A DNA stretch of 64,000 nt. Origin: Marinobacter bryozoorum (GTDB taxonomy: Bacteria > Pseudomonadota > Gammaproteobacteria > Pseudomonadales > Oleiphilaceae). Both the position numbers and the translations under genes were made by a program. Positions 41,524-51,536 of this stretch are shown here, in pieces. The notes under the pieces are model-generated. The model saw only the letters and a program-made list of their open reading frames with translations, was not told where the DNA came from and did no database searches. The stretch's first letter is position 1, and the number at the start of each line of letters is the position of its first letter. The stretch spans positions 165,610 through 229,609 of the forward strand of contig NZ_JAKZAH010000003.1 in the NCBI RefSeq assembly GCF_023156245.1, read 5' to 3'.

Positions 41524-43665
41524 ATGGCAAAGAGTCTCTTTATCGCACCCACAGAACTGGACAGCGGCCTGACTTCGGTATGCCTGGGCCTGCTCCGCGC
41601 CCTGGATCGGGTCGGTGTCCGCGTGGGGTTCTATAAACCCGTGAGTCAGCCAACCCGCTCTGCCGGTGCGGACTCACAGGATGATTTCTCGGTCCCCTTT
41701 GTCCGGGCCCGCTCCGACCTGAATCCGCCAACACCAATCCCCCTGAAAGAGGCACAGAACCTCCTTAACAGGGGCAAGACCGACGAGTTTATGGAAGACA
41801 TGGTTGGCCGGTTCCAGCAGGTAGCCCGCGACGTGGACGTGGTGATCGTTGAAGGCCTGGTCCCGGATCGCAGCGAGGCCTACACCGCACGTATGAACGT
41901 GGAAATGGCCCGCAACCTTGGCTCGGACGTCATCCTGGTGTGCAGTCCTAATGGCCGGAGCTGCCAGGAGCTTGATGACTGGCTGGATTTCTCATCCCGC
42001 CTGTTTGCCGACCCGGAAGATCCTGACGTCATTGGCGTCGTCCTGAACAAGGTCGGCAAGCCGGAGCAAACCGGCTTCCTGCCCACCTTTAATCAGCAGG
42101 CACCAGAAGAGAGGCTGGATTACGAGGAACAATGCCGGATACTGAGTTCAGGCCGGCTGCGCCTGCTGGCCACCATCCCCTGGCAGCCGGACCTGCTCGC
42201 ACCCCGTATGTCGGATATCGCCCGGGACCTGCCGGCAGAAATCCTCCACGAAGGTGACCTCGATACCCGCCGGGTACAGAAGGTTTCCGTATGCGCCAGA
42301 ACCATTCCCAACATGATCGACACCCTGCGCCCGGGAACCCTGATGGTTACTCCCGGCGACCGGGAAGACATCCTTGTGGCGACCGCCGTGGCGGCGCTGA
42401 ACGGTGTGCCACTGGCCGGGCTGCTGCTCACCGGTGGCCTGATGCCGGATCGACGTACCATTGACCTGTGCCGCCGTGCACTGGCGACCGGACTGCCGGT
42501 GTTAATGGCAGATACCAATACCTATGAAACCGCCCACCAGCTGGCAAACCTGCCCGGTGCCGTACCGGCGGACGACCCAGACCGCATCGAGAAAGTGATG
42601 GAAGCCGTGGCCTCCCGCATGGACGCAGACTGGTTGCAGCAGCATCTCAAGGTCGAGCGGCTGCGTCGGCTGTCACCACCGGCGTTCCGCTACCAGCTTT
42701 CGCGCCTGGCCCGTGAAGCGGGTAAACGGATTGTATTGCCAGAAGGCAGTGAACCCCGCACCGTGCAGGCAGCCATTATCTGCACCCAGCGAGAACTGGC
42801 CCACTGCATTCTGATTGGCGAGCGGGAAGAAATCGAAGCCGTTGCCGAGTCCCAGGGGCTGACCTTGCCAGAGGAGCTGGAAATCATTAACCCCGCTGAT
42901 GTCCGGGGACGCTACGTAGAGCCCATGGTAAAACTTCGTGAGCACAAGGGGCTCGCCCCTGACATGGCAGAGGCCATGCTGGAAGACAACGTCGTGCTGG
43001 GCACCATGATGATCGCGCTGGACGAAGCGGACGGACTGGTTTCCGGCGCCATCCACACCACAGCCAACACCGTGCGGCCGGCGCTGCAACTGATCAAGAC
43101 GGCAGACCATGCCAAGGTGGTTTCATCGGTGTTCTTCATGCTGTTGCCGGAGCAGGTCCTGGTCTACGGCGACTGTGCGATCAACCCGGATCCGAATGCG
43201 GAGGAACTGGCGGATATTGCTATCCAGAGCGCTGACTCAGCCAGGGCGTTCGGCGTCGAACCTGTCGTGGCGATGATCAGTTACAGTACCGGAACCTCCG
43301 GCAGTGGCGAAGACGTGGTAAAGGTTCGGGAAGCAACCCGCATTGCCCGGGAGCGACGCCCGGACCTGGTGATCGATGGCCCGCTGCAATATGACGCCGC
43401 CGCGATCGCCGATGTGGGCAAGAGCAAGGCACCGGACAGCCCGGTAGCCGGCAAGGCCACGGTGTTTATCTTCCCGGACCTGAATACCGGCAATACGACC
43501 TACAAGGCGGTACAACGCAGCGCCAACGTGGTGAGCATCGGCCCCATGCTGCAGGGCCTGCGCAAGCCGGTGAACGACCTGTCCAGGGGCGCCCTGGTGG
43601 ACGACATCGTGTTTACCATTGCACTGACAGCAGTACAGGCAGCCCAGGCCGAGGCTGCCGAATAA
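41524..43665 (+). CDS. pta: Phosphate acetyltransferase (long form)
   Basis: 713 residues, the three-domain form. An N-terminal P-loop-like domain (SLFIAPTELDSGLTSVCLGLL) of the BioD fold precedes a DRTGG domain near 220-330. The C-terminal catalytic domain (about 390-705) has SGAIHTTANTVRPALQLIKT and SYSTGTSGSGEDVVKV. It makes acetyl phosphate from acetyl-CoA. The length equals the E. coli enzyme (714), in which the N-terminal domain mediates allosteric control. Confidence 0.97.
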   Translation: MAKSLFIAPTELDSGLTSVCLGLLRALDRVGVRVGFYKPVSQPTRSAGADSQDDFSVPFVRARSDLNPPTPIPLKEAQNLLNRGKTDEFMEDMVGRFQQVARDVDVVIVEGLVPDRSEAYTARMNVEMARNLGSDVILVCSPNGRSCQELDDWLDFSSRLFADPEDPDVIGVVLNKVGKPEQTGFLPTFNQQAPEERLDYEEQCRILSSGRLRLLATIPWQPDLLAPRMSDIARDLPAEILHEGDLDTRRVQKVSVCARTIPNMIDTLRPGTLMVTPGDREDILVATAVAALNGVPLAGLLLTGGLMPDRRTIDLCRRALATGLPVLMADTNTYETAHQLANLPGAVPADDPDRIEKVMEAVASRMDADWLQQHLKVERLRRLSPPAFRYQLSRLAREAGKRIVLPEGSEPRTVQAAIICTQRELAHCILIGEREEIEAVAESQGLTLPEELEIINPADVRGRYVEPMVKLREHKGLAPDMAEAMLEDNVVLGTMMIALDEADGLVSGAIHTTANTVRPALQLIKTADHAKVVSSVFFMLLPEQVLVYGDCAINPDPNAEELADIAIQSADSARAFGVEPVVAMISYSTGTSGSGEDVVKVREATRIARERRPDLVIDGPLQYDAAAIADVGKSKAPDSPVAGKATVFIFPDLNTGNTTYKAVQRSANVVSIGPMLQGLRKPVNDLSRGALVDDIVFTIALTAVQAAQAEAAE

Positions 43666-43673
43666 GGGAGGAC

Positions 43674-43702
43674 AAGGGCTGGGTTCGGCTCAGCCCTTTT
43701 TC
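43674..43702 (+). terminator. Terminator of ackA-pta, overlapping the 3' end of der
   Basis: AAGGGCTG pairs with CAGCCCTT, followed by a T run, 9 bases after the pta stop. The downstream arm and T-run are at the same time the last codons of der (Lys-Lys-Lys-Gly-stop) on the opposite strand. Confidence 0.82.
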
Positions 43703-45111
43703 TTGCTTTTCATGCGGGTCTTGTTGATTCTGCGGCCTTTCTTGAGATCGTTATCCTGCTTGACCTTCTGGCGGGGTGTACGACGGTCCACCTTGTCCGC
43801 AAAGGGATTTTCCCCGGAACGGAATTCAAAGCGGATGGGCGAACCGTTGACCTTCAGCACCTTGCGGAAGGTATTCTCCAGGTAGCGCTTGTAGGCGCCC
43901 GGCAGGGCATCCGTCTGGTTACCGTGGACCACTACCACGGGTGGGTTTGAACCGCCCTGGTGTGCATAGCGAAGCTTTATCCGGCGCCCCCGGACCATGG
44001 GCGGCTGATGCTGGGACACGGCGTCCTGCAGAATGGCGGTAAGCCGGTTGGTGGACCACTTGGCCATGGCAGACTCGTAGCAGTCACCAATGGAGTCATA
44101 CAGCAACCCGACACCCGAGCCATGCAGTGCCGAGATATAGCGCTTGTCAGCATAGTCCAGGAAGTCCAGGCGGCGCCTGACCTGCTCTTTTACCCGGTCG
44201 CGCTCTTCCGGGTCCATGCCGTCCCACTTGTTCACCGCGATGACCAGTGAACGACCGGCGTCCAGCACAAATCCGATCAGGTGTAAGTCCTGGTCGACCA
44301 ATCCTTCCCTGGCATCAATGACCAGGATCACTACATGCGCGTCTTCGATGGCCTTGAGGGTCTTGATAATGGAGAACTTCTCCACCACTTCCCGGACATT
44401 CTTGCGCCGCCGCACCCCTGCGGTATCAATCAGGGTGTATTCCTGGCCCTGTCGCTCATAGGGGATATACACGCTATCACGGGTGGTGCCCGGCATGTCG
44501 TAGACGACAACGCGCTCCTCCCCCAACAGACGGTTGACCAGGGTTGACTTGCCCACGTTGGGACGACCGACGACACCAATACGTATACCGGGATATTTGT
44601 CCGCGCGATCTTCTTCCTCCTCGGCAACCTCATCAAGGAGGAGTTCCAGCATGGAACGGATACCGCGGTTATGGGCTGCCGCGATCTGATAGACGGACTC
44701 GAAGCCTAGGGCGTAAAAATCCGCCGCTGCCACATCCGGGTCCTGGCCATCGGTCTTGTTCACCACCAGGTGAGCCGGCTTGCCGGAACGACGCAGATGG
44801 TCGGCTATCATTTCATCCCCGGCCGTCAGGCCGGAGCGGCCGTCCACCAGGAACAGCACGATGTCCGCTTCTTCCACCGCCTGCATGGACTGCCGGGCCA
44901 TTTCGGCATCCAGTCCGGCCTCATCACCGGTAAGGCCCCCGGTATCAATGACAATGAAGCTACGACCCTCATAGTTGCCATCACCATACTTGCGATCGCG
45001 GGTCAGGCCCGGGAAGTCCGCCACCAACGCATCGCGGGAGCGGGTCATCTGATTGAACAGGGTGGACTTGCCTACGTTGGGGCGGCCCACCAGAGCGATT
45101 ACCGGGGTCAT
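43690..45111 (-). CDS. der: Ribosome-assembly GTPase Der (EngA)
   Basis: 473 residues from ATG 45111 ([17 protein letters not shown]); an in-frame start 9 codons upstream is less likely. Two tandem GTPase domains each have a P-loop GRPNVGKST (near residues 9 and about 185), with DTGGL and DTAGV switch motifs and NKTDG/NKWDG. A C-terminal KH-like domain and basic tail (MKSKKKG) bind rRNA. It is essential for 50S maturation. The position after bamB is the Pseudomonas order. Confidence 0.98.
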   Translation of the reverse strand: MTPVIALVGRPNVGKSTLFNQMTRSRDALVADFPGLTRDRKYGDGNYEGRSFIVIDTGGLTGDEAGLDAEMARQSMQAVEEADIVLFLVDGRSGLTAGDEMIADHLRRSGKPAHLVVNKTDGQDPDVAAADFYALGFESVYQIAAAHNRGIRSMLELLLDEVAEEEEDRADKYPGIRIGVVGRPNVGKSTLVNRLLGEERVVVYDMPGTTRDSVYIPYERQGQEYTLIDTAGVRRRKNVREVVEKFSIIKTLKAIEDAHVVILVIDAREGLVDQDLHLIGFVLDAGRSLVIAVNKWDGMDPEERDRVKEQVRRRLDFLDYADKRYISALHGSGVGLLYDSIGDCYESAMAKWSTNRLTAILQDAVSQHQPPMVRGRRIKLRYAHQGGSNPPVVVVHGNQTDALPGAYKRYLENTFRKVLKVNGSPIRFEFRSGENPFADKVDRRTPRQKVKQDNDLKKGRRINKTRMKSKKKG

Positions 45112-45181
45112 TAAGGATTGCCTGGGGTTAAATGCCAAGAGTTAAAGGATAACGATCCGGAGCCGGTCCGTCGAACAAGAC

Positions 45182-45221
45182 CGCTAGTGTGCGCCCGGAT
45201 ATATCCGGGCGCACACTAGCG
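45182..45221. repeat. Perfect 40-bp palindrome between bamB and der
   Basis: Forty bases are an exact self-complement (20 + 20, centre GATATATC, flanking blocks CGCTAGTGTGCGCCCG and its complement), with no spacer. It starts 3 bases after the bamB stop on the minus strand. No T-run follows on that strand, so a canonical terminator is unlikely. Confidence 0.9.
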
Positions 45222-45223
45222 AC

Positions 45224-46393
45224 TCAGTTGCGATCCTCAAGGGTAAAAACTGCGAGGCGACCACCGTTACCGTAGACAACCAGGCGGTCCTCCCAGCGGA
45301 GCATCGGTGAGCGGATGCCCTCGTCATCGAACTCAATCTGGCCCTGGAACTGGCCATTCTCCTGGGACAGAAGGTGCAGGTAACCTTCGTAATCACCAAC
45401 CACCACCTGGTCTCCGATCACCGCAGGAGCCGACAACCGGCGCCAGGACAGGGCATCCTGGTTCCACACTTCGTCAAGGCTGCGGGCATCCAGGCCTGTT
45501 ACGTCACCGTTATCACGGACCACAAAGACCCGCTCAGGCCCCAGTGCCGGACTGTGAAAGGTAGACGTCGGGCGACTCCAGATCTCGTTGCCATTGCGCA
45601 GGTCAACCAACGCCAGCTTACCCTGGTAGCCGGCGACCAGTGCTGCGCCTTCCACAACCAGAGGTTCGGCTGTCACATCGACCAGGCGCTCCAGCTCGGT
45701 ACGACCGGTGGGCTCGCCCACGATGTACTGCCAGACCGGTTGACCAGTCTCCAGCGCCAGCGCTACCAGGCGACCGTTAGCCAGGGAAACCAGGGCCAGT
45801 TCTCCACCGACTACAGGTGAGGCGGTAGCCCGAATCGACAGTGCCGGTGCCGGGGCATCATATTGCCAGAGTTGCTCGCCAGTACTGGCATCTGCGGCCA
45901 CGACCTTACCATCGATGGTCTGGGCCAACACCAGGTTACCGTTGGACTGCGGTGGAGCAAGCACCTCGTTCGGGAGGCGCAAGCGCCAGTTTTCCCCGGC
46001 CTCTCGCCGGTCAAGGGCAATGAGTTCTGCATTGGCGTTTACTACGTAGAGATTCCGGCTGTCACCGCCAACGCCGGCCATGATGCGCTCATCCAGGTCC
46101 CGGCGCCAGCGCACATCTCCCGTGGCGGGACCGACGGCCAGCAGCTCGCCATCCGCTGATACTGCATAGAGACTACCACCAACAATGACTGGTGCCAGTT
46201 GCAGGTACTCACCATCATGGCCATCACCCACACTCAGGGACCACTGCTCTTTCAGGGCCACTGAAGAAACCACACTGGGGACGGGATCCGGCTTCTCCAG
46301 ATTCTCGGAGGAACTGCATCCGACCATGACGGACACCATGCCGGCAATTGCCAGGGGTATACCCAGGGACCTGAGGCAACGGGATAGCCCCAT
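45224..46393 (-). CDS. bamB: Outer membrane assembly lipoprotein BamB
   Basis: 389 residues from ATG 46393; a GTG one codon earlier is also possible. The lipoprotein signal has a hydrophobic core IPLAIAGMVSVM and lipobox MVGC with the acylated Cys near 26. The rest is an eight-bladed beta-propeller of PQQ-like repeats (for example YAVSADGELLAVGPATGDVRWR, ATGEQLWQYD variants). It is the scaffold lipoprotein of the BAM complex. Its ATG overlaps the yfgM stop (TGATG) and it has a GGAGGT site. Confidence 0.95.
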   Translation of the reverse strand: MGLSRCLRSLGIPLAIAGMVSVMVGCSSSENLEKPDPVPSVVSSVALKEQWSLSVGDGHDGEYLQLAPVIVGGSLYAVSADGELLAVGPATGDVRWRRDLDERIMAGVGGDSRNLYVVNANAELIALDRREAGENWRLRLPNEVLAPPQSNGNLVLAQTIDGKVVAADASTGEQLWQYDAPAPALSIRATASPVVGGELALVSLANGRLVALALETGQPVWQYIVGEPTGRTELERLVDVTAEPLVVEGAALVAGYQGKLALVDLRNGNEIWSRPTSTFHSPALGPERVFVVRDNGDVTGLDARSLDEVWNQDALSWRRLSAPAVIGDQVVVGDYEGYLHLLSQENGQFQGQIEFDDEGIRSPMLRWEDRLVVYGNGGRLAVFTLEDRN

Positions 46394-47046
46394 CACACAT
46401 CACCTCCGATACCCAGGCTCGCCAGCTTCTGTCGCAGCAGGCCGATGCCACCGTCTCCCCCGGCATCCCGGGCTTTCAGGTAGGCTTTCTCGGCGCCAGC
46501 CTGGTCGCCACTGGCCAGCAGAATGTCCCCCTCCAGTTCAGCCAAAAGCCCTTCAAACTGACCGGCATTCCCGGCGCCCCGCACCGTACTCAACGCTGCC
46601 TCATACTCACCGGCACCGTATTGCGCCCGGGCCAGGCGGGTACGCACCACCAGGGACAGAGCTTCACTACCGGACTGGTCCAGTGCCCACTGCAGCGACT
46701 CAGCCGCCGCTGCGGGATCGTTGTCAGCCATCATCTGCTGATTGGCCAGAATCAGCATCGCGTAAACGGCGTAGGCCGTATCACTGTGCTCATCCCGCAC
46801 CTGGTTGGCCAGGTAGGCAACGGATTCAAAGTCTTCATCCGAGGAGGCCTCTGTCGCCTGCTGCATCAATTGTCCGAAATCAGAGGCCGCCTGGGCCTGC
46901 TTGTTGGCCTGGTGGTTCTGCCAGGCCTGCCAGCCAAACACGATGGCCAGGGCCAGGGCTATGCCGATCAGCAGGGAGGCGCCGTTTTTCTTCCACCATT
47001 GCTTGATGGCTTCGATCTGTTCTTCTTCGGTCCGCATTTCGGCCAT
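46393..47046 (-). CDS. yfgM: YfgM family tetratricopeptide protein
   Basis: 217 residues. A single N-terminal transmembrane helix (about 22-42, SLLIGIALALAIVFGWQAW) follows the conserved cytoplasmic EEEQIEAIKQWWKKNG, and the remainder is a periplasmic TPR-like helical domain. In E. coli YfgM associates with the SecYEG translocon and PpiD and affects envelope stress. It lies between hisS and bamB exactly as in Pseudomonas and E. coli. Confidence 0.93.
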   Translation of the reverse strand: MAEMRTEEEQIEAIKQWWKKNGASLLIGIALALAIVFGWQAWQNHQANKQAQAASDFGQLMQQATEASSDEDFESVAYLANQVRDEHSDTAYAVYAMLILANQQMMADNDPAAAAESLQWALDQSGSEALSLVVRTRLARAQYGAGEYEAALSTVRGAGNAGQFEGLLAELEGDILLASGDQAGAEKAYLKARDAGGDGGIGLLRQKLASLGIGGDV

Positions 47047-47109
47047 GGTGACTCCTGACTGTCCTTTCCGGTTCTGATTATGATTGATTCGATGCTGTAA
47101 GCGCCGGGA

Positions 47110-48393
47110 TCAGGCGTCAGCAAACTGGCTGGCAATATGGTTACCAACCTGTTCCAGCGAAACCTGCTCCTGGTCACGATCTTCGCGAAGGTACTTGACA
47201 CCGGCAGTGCCGTCACGGACCTCGTTCTCGCCAAGAATAATCGCTACCCTGGCACCGCTGCGATCCGCCTTTTTCATCTGACTCTTGAAGCTGCCGCCAC
47301 CGCAGTGGGTCACGACAGTGCGCCCCGGCAGGGCCGAGCGAACCGCCTCGCTGACGCGGAAGGCTGCGGTAACCGCAGACTCCCCCATCGCCGTCACATA
47401 GACATCTGCGGCATTGTTGACGCTGTCTGGTACCAGCTCGAGCGTTTCAAGCAAGAGGATCAGGCGCTCCATACCCATGGCAAAGCCTACCGCCGTGGTG
47501 GGCCGGCCACCCAGCTGCTCTACCAGGCCATCGTAACGGCCCCCGGCACAGATAGTTCCCTGGGCGCCCAGGCTGTCGGTTACCCATTCGAAGACCGTCT
47601 TGCCGTAGTAGTCCAGGCCTCTCACCAGGCGGTTGTTGACCGCATAGGGAACGCCAGCTGCATCGAGCATGGCGGTAAGCTGCTCGAAATGATCGCGGGA
47701 CTCATCGTCGAGGAAATCGTCCAGTGACGGCGCGTTCTCCAGGATGCGCTGGGTCTCGGTGTTCTTCGAGTCCAGGATACGCAGCGGGTTGGTCAACAAC
47801 CGGCGCTGGCTGTCCGGGTCCAGGTCGGACCGGTAATCTCCCAGGTAATCGACTAATGCCTGGCGGTATTCAGCCCGGGCTTCTGCGGTACCGATACTGT
47901 TGATCTCGAGCCGGGCGTGCTCCTGCAGTCCCAACGTCTGCCAGAGACGGGCGGTAAGGATCAGTAGCTCGGCGTCGATATCCGGGCCTTCCATACCGAA
48001 ACATTCCACACCAATCTGGTGAAACTGGCGATAGCGTCCCTTCTGGGGGCGCTCGTGCCGGAACATTGGCCCCGTGTACCACAGGCGGCGAGTCTGGTTG
48101 AACAACAGTCCATGCTCTTCGGCGGCACGTACACAGCCAGCAGTGCCTTCAGGCCTCAGGGTCAGGCTGTCACCGTTGCGATCATCAAAGGTGTACATTT
48201 CCTTCTCGACAATGTCGGTGACCTCACCAATAGAGCGCCGGAACAATTCGGTATGCTCTACTACCGGCATGCGGATTTCCTGGTAGCCGTAGGACTGCAA
48301 TACCCCGCGCACCCTGGACTCAAGATACTGCCAGACGGGGGTTTGCTCGGGCAGGATATCGTTCATCCCGCGGATTGCCTGAATCTTAGCCAA
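47110..48393 (-). CDS. hisS: Histidyl-tRNA synthetase, TTG start
   Basis: 427 residues of class II synthetase. Motif 1 region starts [14 protein letters not shown]; motif 2 is [20 protein letters not shown]; histidine-specific motifs are [15 protein letters not shown] and [13 protein letters not shown]; the anticodon domain is C-terminal. The start is TTG 48393, which gives [13 protein letters not shown] and has AAGG 7 bases upstream; the first ATG would remove conserved residues. Confidence 0.97.
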   Translation of the reverse strand: MAKIQAIRGMNDILPEQTPVWQYLESRVRGVLQSYGYQEIRMPVVEHTELFRRSIGEVTDIVEKEMYTFDDRNGDSLTLRPEGTAGCVRAAEEHGLLFNQTRRLWYTGPMFRHERPQKGRYRQFHQIGVECFGMEGPDIDAELLILTARLWQTLGLQEHARLEINSIGTAEARAEYRQALVDYLGDYRSDLDPDSQRRLLTNPLRILDSKNTETQRILENAPSLDDFLDDESRDHFEQLTAMLDAAGVPYAVNNRLVRGLDYYGKTVFEWVTDSLGAQGTICAGGRYDGLVEQLGGRPTTAVGFAMGMERLILLLETLELVPDSVNNAADVYVTAMGESAVTAAFRVSEAVRSALPGRTVVTHCGGGSFKSQMKKADRSGARVAIILGENEVRDGTAGVKYLREDRDQEQVSLEQVGNHIASQFADA

Positions 48394-48431
48394 AGTAAAA
48401 CCTTTTTCTGTTGGATAGAAGCCCGGGCGAC

Positions 48432-49550
48432 TTACTGGCCGGACTTCGCAATAATCGATTCTTCCTGTTCCCGGCGCCGGGCGACTTCTTCCCGGATCAG
48501 CCGTTCCAGGTCATCTGTGAGGTTGGCATTGTCCAGTTTCTGGTTGGGTTTGCCAGCAGCGTAGAACAGGTTTTTCGGTGACCCCCCTGTCAGCCCCAGG
48601 TCCGCGACCTTGGCTTCGCCCGGACCGTTGACGATGCACCCGATAATGGCCACGTCCAGCGGAACATTGACATCTTCCAGCCGTGCTTCCAGGTCATTCA
48701 TGGTCTGGATTACATCAAAGTTCTGGCGGGAGCAGCTCGGGCAGGCCACGAAGTTTATACCGTGACTGCGCAGGCGCAGGCTCTTGAGGATATCGAAGCC
48801 CACCTTGATTTCCTGAACCGGGTCCGCTGCCAGGGATACCCGGATCGTGTCCCCGATGCCGTCCATTAGCAGCATGCCCAGGCCGATAGACGACTTCACC
48901 GTGCCGGAACGAAAGCCACCGGCCTCGGTGATACCCAGGTGAAGAGGCTGCTCGATCTGACTGGCAATCTTGCGGTAGGCATCCACCGTCATGAACACTT
49001 CTGATGCTTTCAGGCTGACCTTGAAGTCCTGGAAGTCATAGCGGTCGAGTATATCGATATGACGCATGGCTGACTCGACCAGCGCATCGGCGGTGGGCTC
49101 ACCATACTTTCGTTGCAGGCTCTTCTCCAGGGAACCGGCATTCACACCGATCCGCATGGGAATGCCCCGGTCCCGGGCGGCTTCAATCACCGCGCTGACC
49201 CTGTCTTCCCGGCCGATATTGCCCGGATTGATCCGCAGGCAGTCGACACCCAGCTCGGCAACACGCAGGGCAATCTTGTGGTCAAAGTGAATATCTGCCA
49301 CCAGCGGCAGGGTCACTCGTTGGCGAATCTTGCCAAAGGCCTCGGCGGCATCCATGGAGGGTACGGAAACCCTGACAATGTCAGCACCGGCCTGTTGCAG
49401 TGCCTCGATCTGGGCAACCGTGGCTTCCACGTCACAGGTTTCCGTGTTGGTCATGCTCTGTACCGCAATGGGGGCATCACCACCCACAGGTACGTTGCCA
49501 ACGTGGATCTGGCGGGATTTACGTCTTTTGATGGGAGACTCGAGTTTCAT
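48432..49550 (-). CDS. ispG: 4-hydroxy-3-methylbut-2-enyl diphosphate synthase (flavodoxin)
   Basis: 372 residues. A TIM-barrel ([24 protein letters not shown]) is followed by a C-terminal [4Fe-4S] domain with cluster ligands in [11 protein letters not shown] and [10 protein letters not shown]. It makes HMBPP in the methylerythritol phosphate pathway of isoprenoid synthesis. It follows rodZ by 75 bases and precedes hisS by 38, in the conserved cluster. Confidence 0.97.
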   Translation of the reverse strand: MKLESPIKRRKSRQIHVGNVPVGGDAPIAVQSMTNTETCDVEATVAQIEALQQAGADIVRVSVPSMDAAEAFGKIRQRVTLPLVADIHFDHKIALRVAELGVDCLRINPGNIGREDRVSAVIEAARDRGIPMRIGVNAGSLEKSLQRKYGEPTADALVESAMRHIDILDRYDFQDFKVSLKASEVFMTVDAYRKIASQIEQPLHLGITEAGGFRSGTVKSSIGLGMLLMDGIGDTIRVSLAADPVQEIKVGFDILKSLRLRSHGINFVACPSCSRQNFDVIQTMNDLEARLEDVNVPLDVAIIGCIVNGPGEAKVADLGLTGGSPKNLFYAAGKPNQKLDNANLTDDLERLIREEVARRREQEESIIAKSGQ

Positions 49551-49625
49551 AAACGGCCAAACCGATGTGGAGAATGAAATCTTAGCTGGGGCGATACCGC
49601 AAAAGCACCGGTATACAGTGCCCGG

Positions 49626-50699
49626 TTACGGCAGGTTCAGTACCAGCCGGTTGTTCCTTACCTGGCGATCGGCCAGGTTCACCGTTTCGCCACTGTAACT
49701 TATAGATTCAACGCCACTCACCGCACCCAGAACGACTGTCAGGGGCGCCTGCCCCGTCAGCTCCAGTGTATCACCAGCGGATCGCAGCGAGGCTTCCAGG
49801 GTTCGCCCGGAGCGGTCCTTTACTTCGATCCAGCAATCTCCGGAAAACTCCACCAGCAGCTGCCCTTCCCGGGCAACATCCTGCTGACTGGCAGGTTCCT
49901 CCAGGGGCTGTGAACGAATCGCAGGGTCGGTAACCCCTTCCGACGGCGCCGCCACGTCGGAGTCAGTGGCGGGTTCCACCACCCCTGTCCCGGAACTGGC
50001 GTCACCGGTGCCGGCCGAACCATCTGACCCTGTCCCTGTGCCCCGGGCCTGCTCCATGGTTTCAGTATCGCCCATGGATTCATTTGCACCGGGAATGTCA
50101 CTGGTTGCAGGGACGCTGTCATCAGGCGACACCTGTTCAGGACCAGCCTGCGATAATGGCGCACCTCCGTCCGGGGTTTCGTTCGCATCCACGTTGGACT
50201 CTTCCGGGGGAGCTGAAGCGCCCTCCTCTTCCGACATGGTTTCAGCTGATCCGGACGGGGCCACCGTGGTGTCCGCCTGCTGGCGGGCCAGATACAGCGA
50301 CCCTGCATAGAAAATGCCCACCAGTATGGCCAGTAAAACCGCAATGCGGGCAATCTGGCGCTTACGGCGTTTGCGGCGCTGTATATCGACCAGCGGGTTG
50401 GCTTCGACCCTCTTCTTCTGTTCTTCACGCAGGGGCTCGAGTTCCTGGTCGAGCTGGCGAATAACACTTTCCGGGTCAACGCCGACCTGTGTCGCATAGG
50501 CGCGCACGTACCCTTTCAGGAATAGCTCGCTGTCAATCTTGCGGTAGTCACCGTTCTCGATTGCTGTGATGACCGCCGGGCGCAGATGTTGACGATCTGC
50601 CACCTCGTTGACGGTTAGTCCGGCGGCTTCACGGGCCTTGCGCAGACGCTCACCGGCGCTGGGCTGGGGGCGGTCCTGGGTGCCGTTATCCGTTGTCAT
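49626..50699 (-). CDS. rodZ: Cytoskeletal protein RodZ
   Basis: 357 residues. The N-terminal helix-turn-helix (about 15-85, LRKAREAAGLTVNEVADRQHLRPAVITAIENGDY) binds MreB, a basic juxtamembrane stretch (RRKRRKRQIAR) precedes one TM helix (about 115-137), a long acidic Ser/Gly/Glu linker follows, and a C-terminal DUF4115 beta domain (about 265-355) ends the protein. It links the MreB cytoskeleton to the elongation machinery. It overlaps the 3' end of pilF by 14 bases. Confidence 0.94.
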   Translation of the reverse strand: MTTDNGTQDRPQPSAGERLRKAREAAGLTVNEVADRQHLRPAVITAIENGDYRKIDSELFLKGYVRAYATQVGVDPESVIRQLDQELEPLREEQKKRVEANPLVDIQRRKRRKRQIARIAVLLAILVGIFYAGSLYLARQQADTTVAPSGSAETMSEEEGASAPPEESNVDANETPDGGAPLSQAGPEQVSPDDSVPATSDIPGANESMGDTETMEQARGTGTGSDGSAGTGDASSGTGVVEPATDSDVAAPSEGVTDPAIRSQPLEEPASQQDVAREGQLLVEFSGDCWIEVKDRSGRTLEASLRSAGDTLELTGQAPLTVVLGAVSGVESISYSGETVNLADRQVRNNRLVLNLP

Positions 50700-51510
50700 C
50701 GGCCGTTAACACCTTGTATTGTCTGTATTCCTCAGAATCCGGGTAGCGGTTTCGCAAAAGCAACGCGAGGCTGGACTCCTCGTCGTAGTTCTGGAAATAG
50801 CGGGCGATACGAATACCCACCAGCAGGCTTTCCGGAGTATGGCTGAGCTGTGGACTGCGCTGAACCATGTCGGTCAATCGACTGAAATGGCGAGAGGCAG
50901 CCGCGTAGTCACCAGTTTCCACCAGTGCCCTGGACAGCGCCAATAACCAGCGGGGGTCGTTGCGCCCAAGCTCCAGCGCCCGGCGGTAAGCCGTTACCGC
51001 GCCATTCAGCTCGCCCATACGCTCGCTCGCCCGGCCCAGGTTGTAGAAAACCGAGGCGCGGTCGCCGTACCCGGTATCACGGGATGCCAGGCGAAACTGC
51101 TCCTGGGCCTCCTTGAATCGCTCCTCACGATACAGAAACGCACCGTAAAAGATGCGGCCCCTGGTGTATCCACCATCACTGCGCAAAGCCTTGCGGTAGG
51201 CGTCTTCCGCCAACTCGGGTTCGCCTTCGGTCTGCATGAGCAAACCCTTGGTGGCAAGCGCTGGCGGGTTACCGGGGCTCAGGTTCAGCGCCCTTTCGAG
51301 GTGCTTCCTCGCCCGGTCATAATTACCCTGGGAAAGGTAGGCAGTGGCTAGCTGAACATAGTTTTCGACAGCTTCGTCCTTGTCTTCTTCGCGGGCGAAA
51401 CGACTGTCAGTTGTGGTCACACAACCAGCGAAAAGGCTCGTCAGAAGGAGCATGCACAAAGACAGGATGAAACGGTTACTGCTGGCACCTGGTAACAACA
51501 CTGATTGCAT
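50686..51510 (-). CDS. pilF: Type IV pilus biogenesis lipoprotein PilF/PilW
   Basis: 274 residues from ATG 51510 with GGAAGAG upstream; an in-frame extension reaching into rlmN is rejected. The lipoprotein signal has a core FILSLCMLLLTSLF and lipobox FAGC near residue 29. About six TPR repeats follow (VENYVQLATAYLSQGNYDRARKH and similar). It is the outer-membrane pilotin that localises and multimerises the PilQ secretin. The order rlmN-pilF-rodZ is conserved in Pseudomonas. Confidence 0.93.
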   Translation of the reverse strand: MQSVLLPGASSNRFILSLCMLLLTSLFAGCVTTTDSRFAREEDKDEAVENYVQLATAYLSQGNYDRARKHLERALNLSPGNPPALATKGLLMQTEGEPELAEDAYRKALRSDGGYTRGRIFYGAFLYREERFKEAQEQFRLASRDTGYGDRASVFYNLGRASERMGELNGAVTAYRRALELGRNDPRWLLALSRALVETGDYAAASRHFSRLTDMVQRSPQLSHTPESLLVGIRIARYFQNYDEESSLALLLRNRYPDSEEYRQYKVLTADDNG

Positions 51511-51536
51511 GGTCTCTTCCTGAAGCCTGTACGTAG

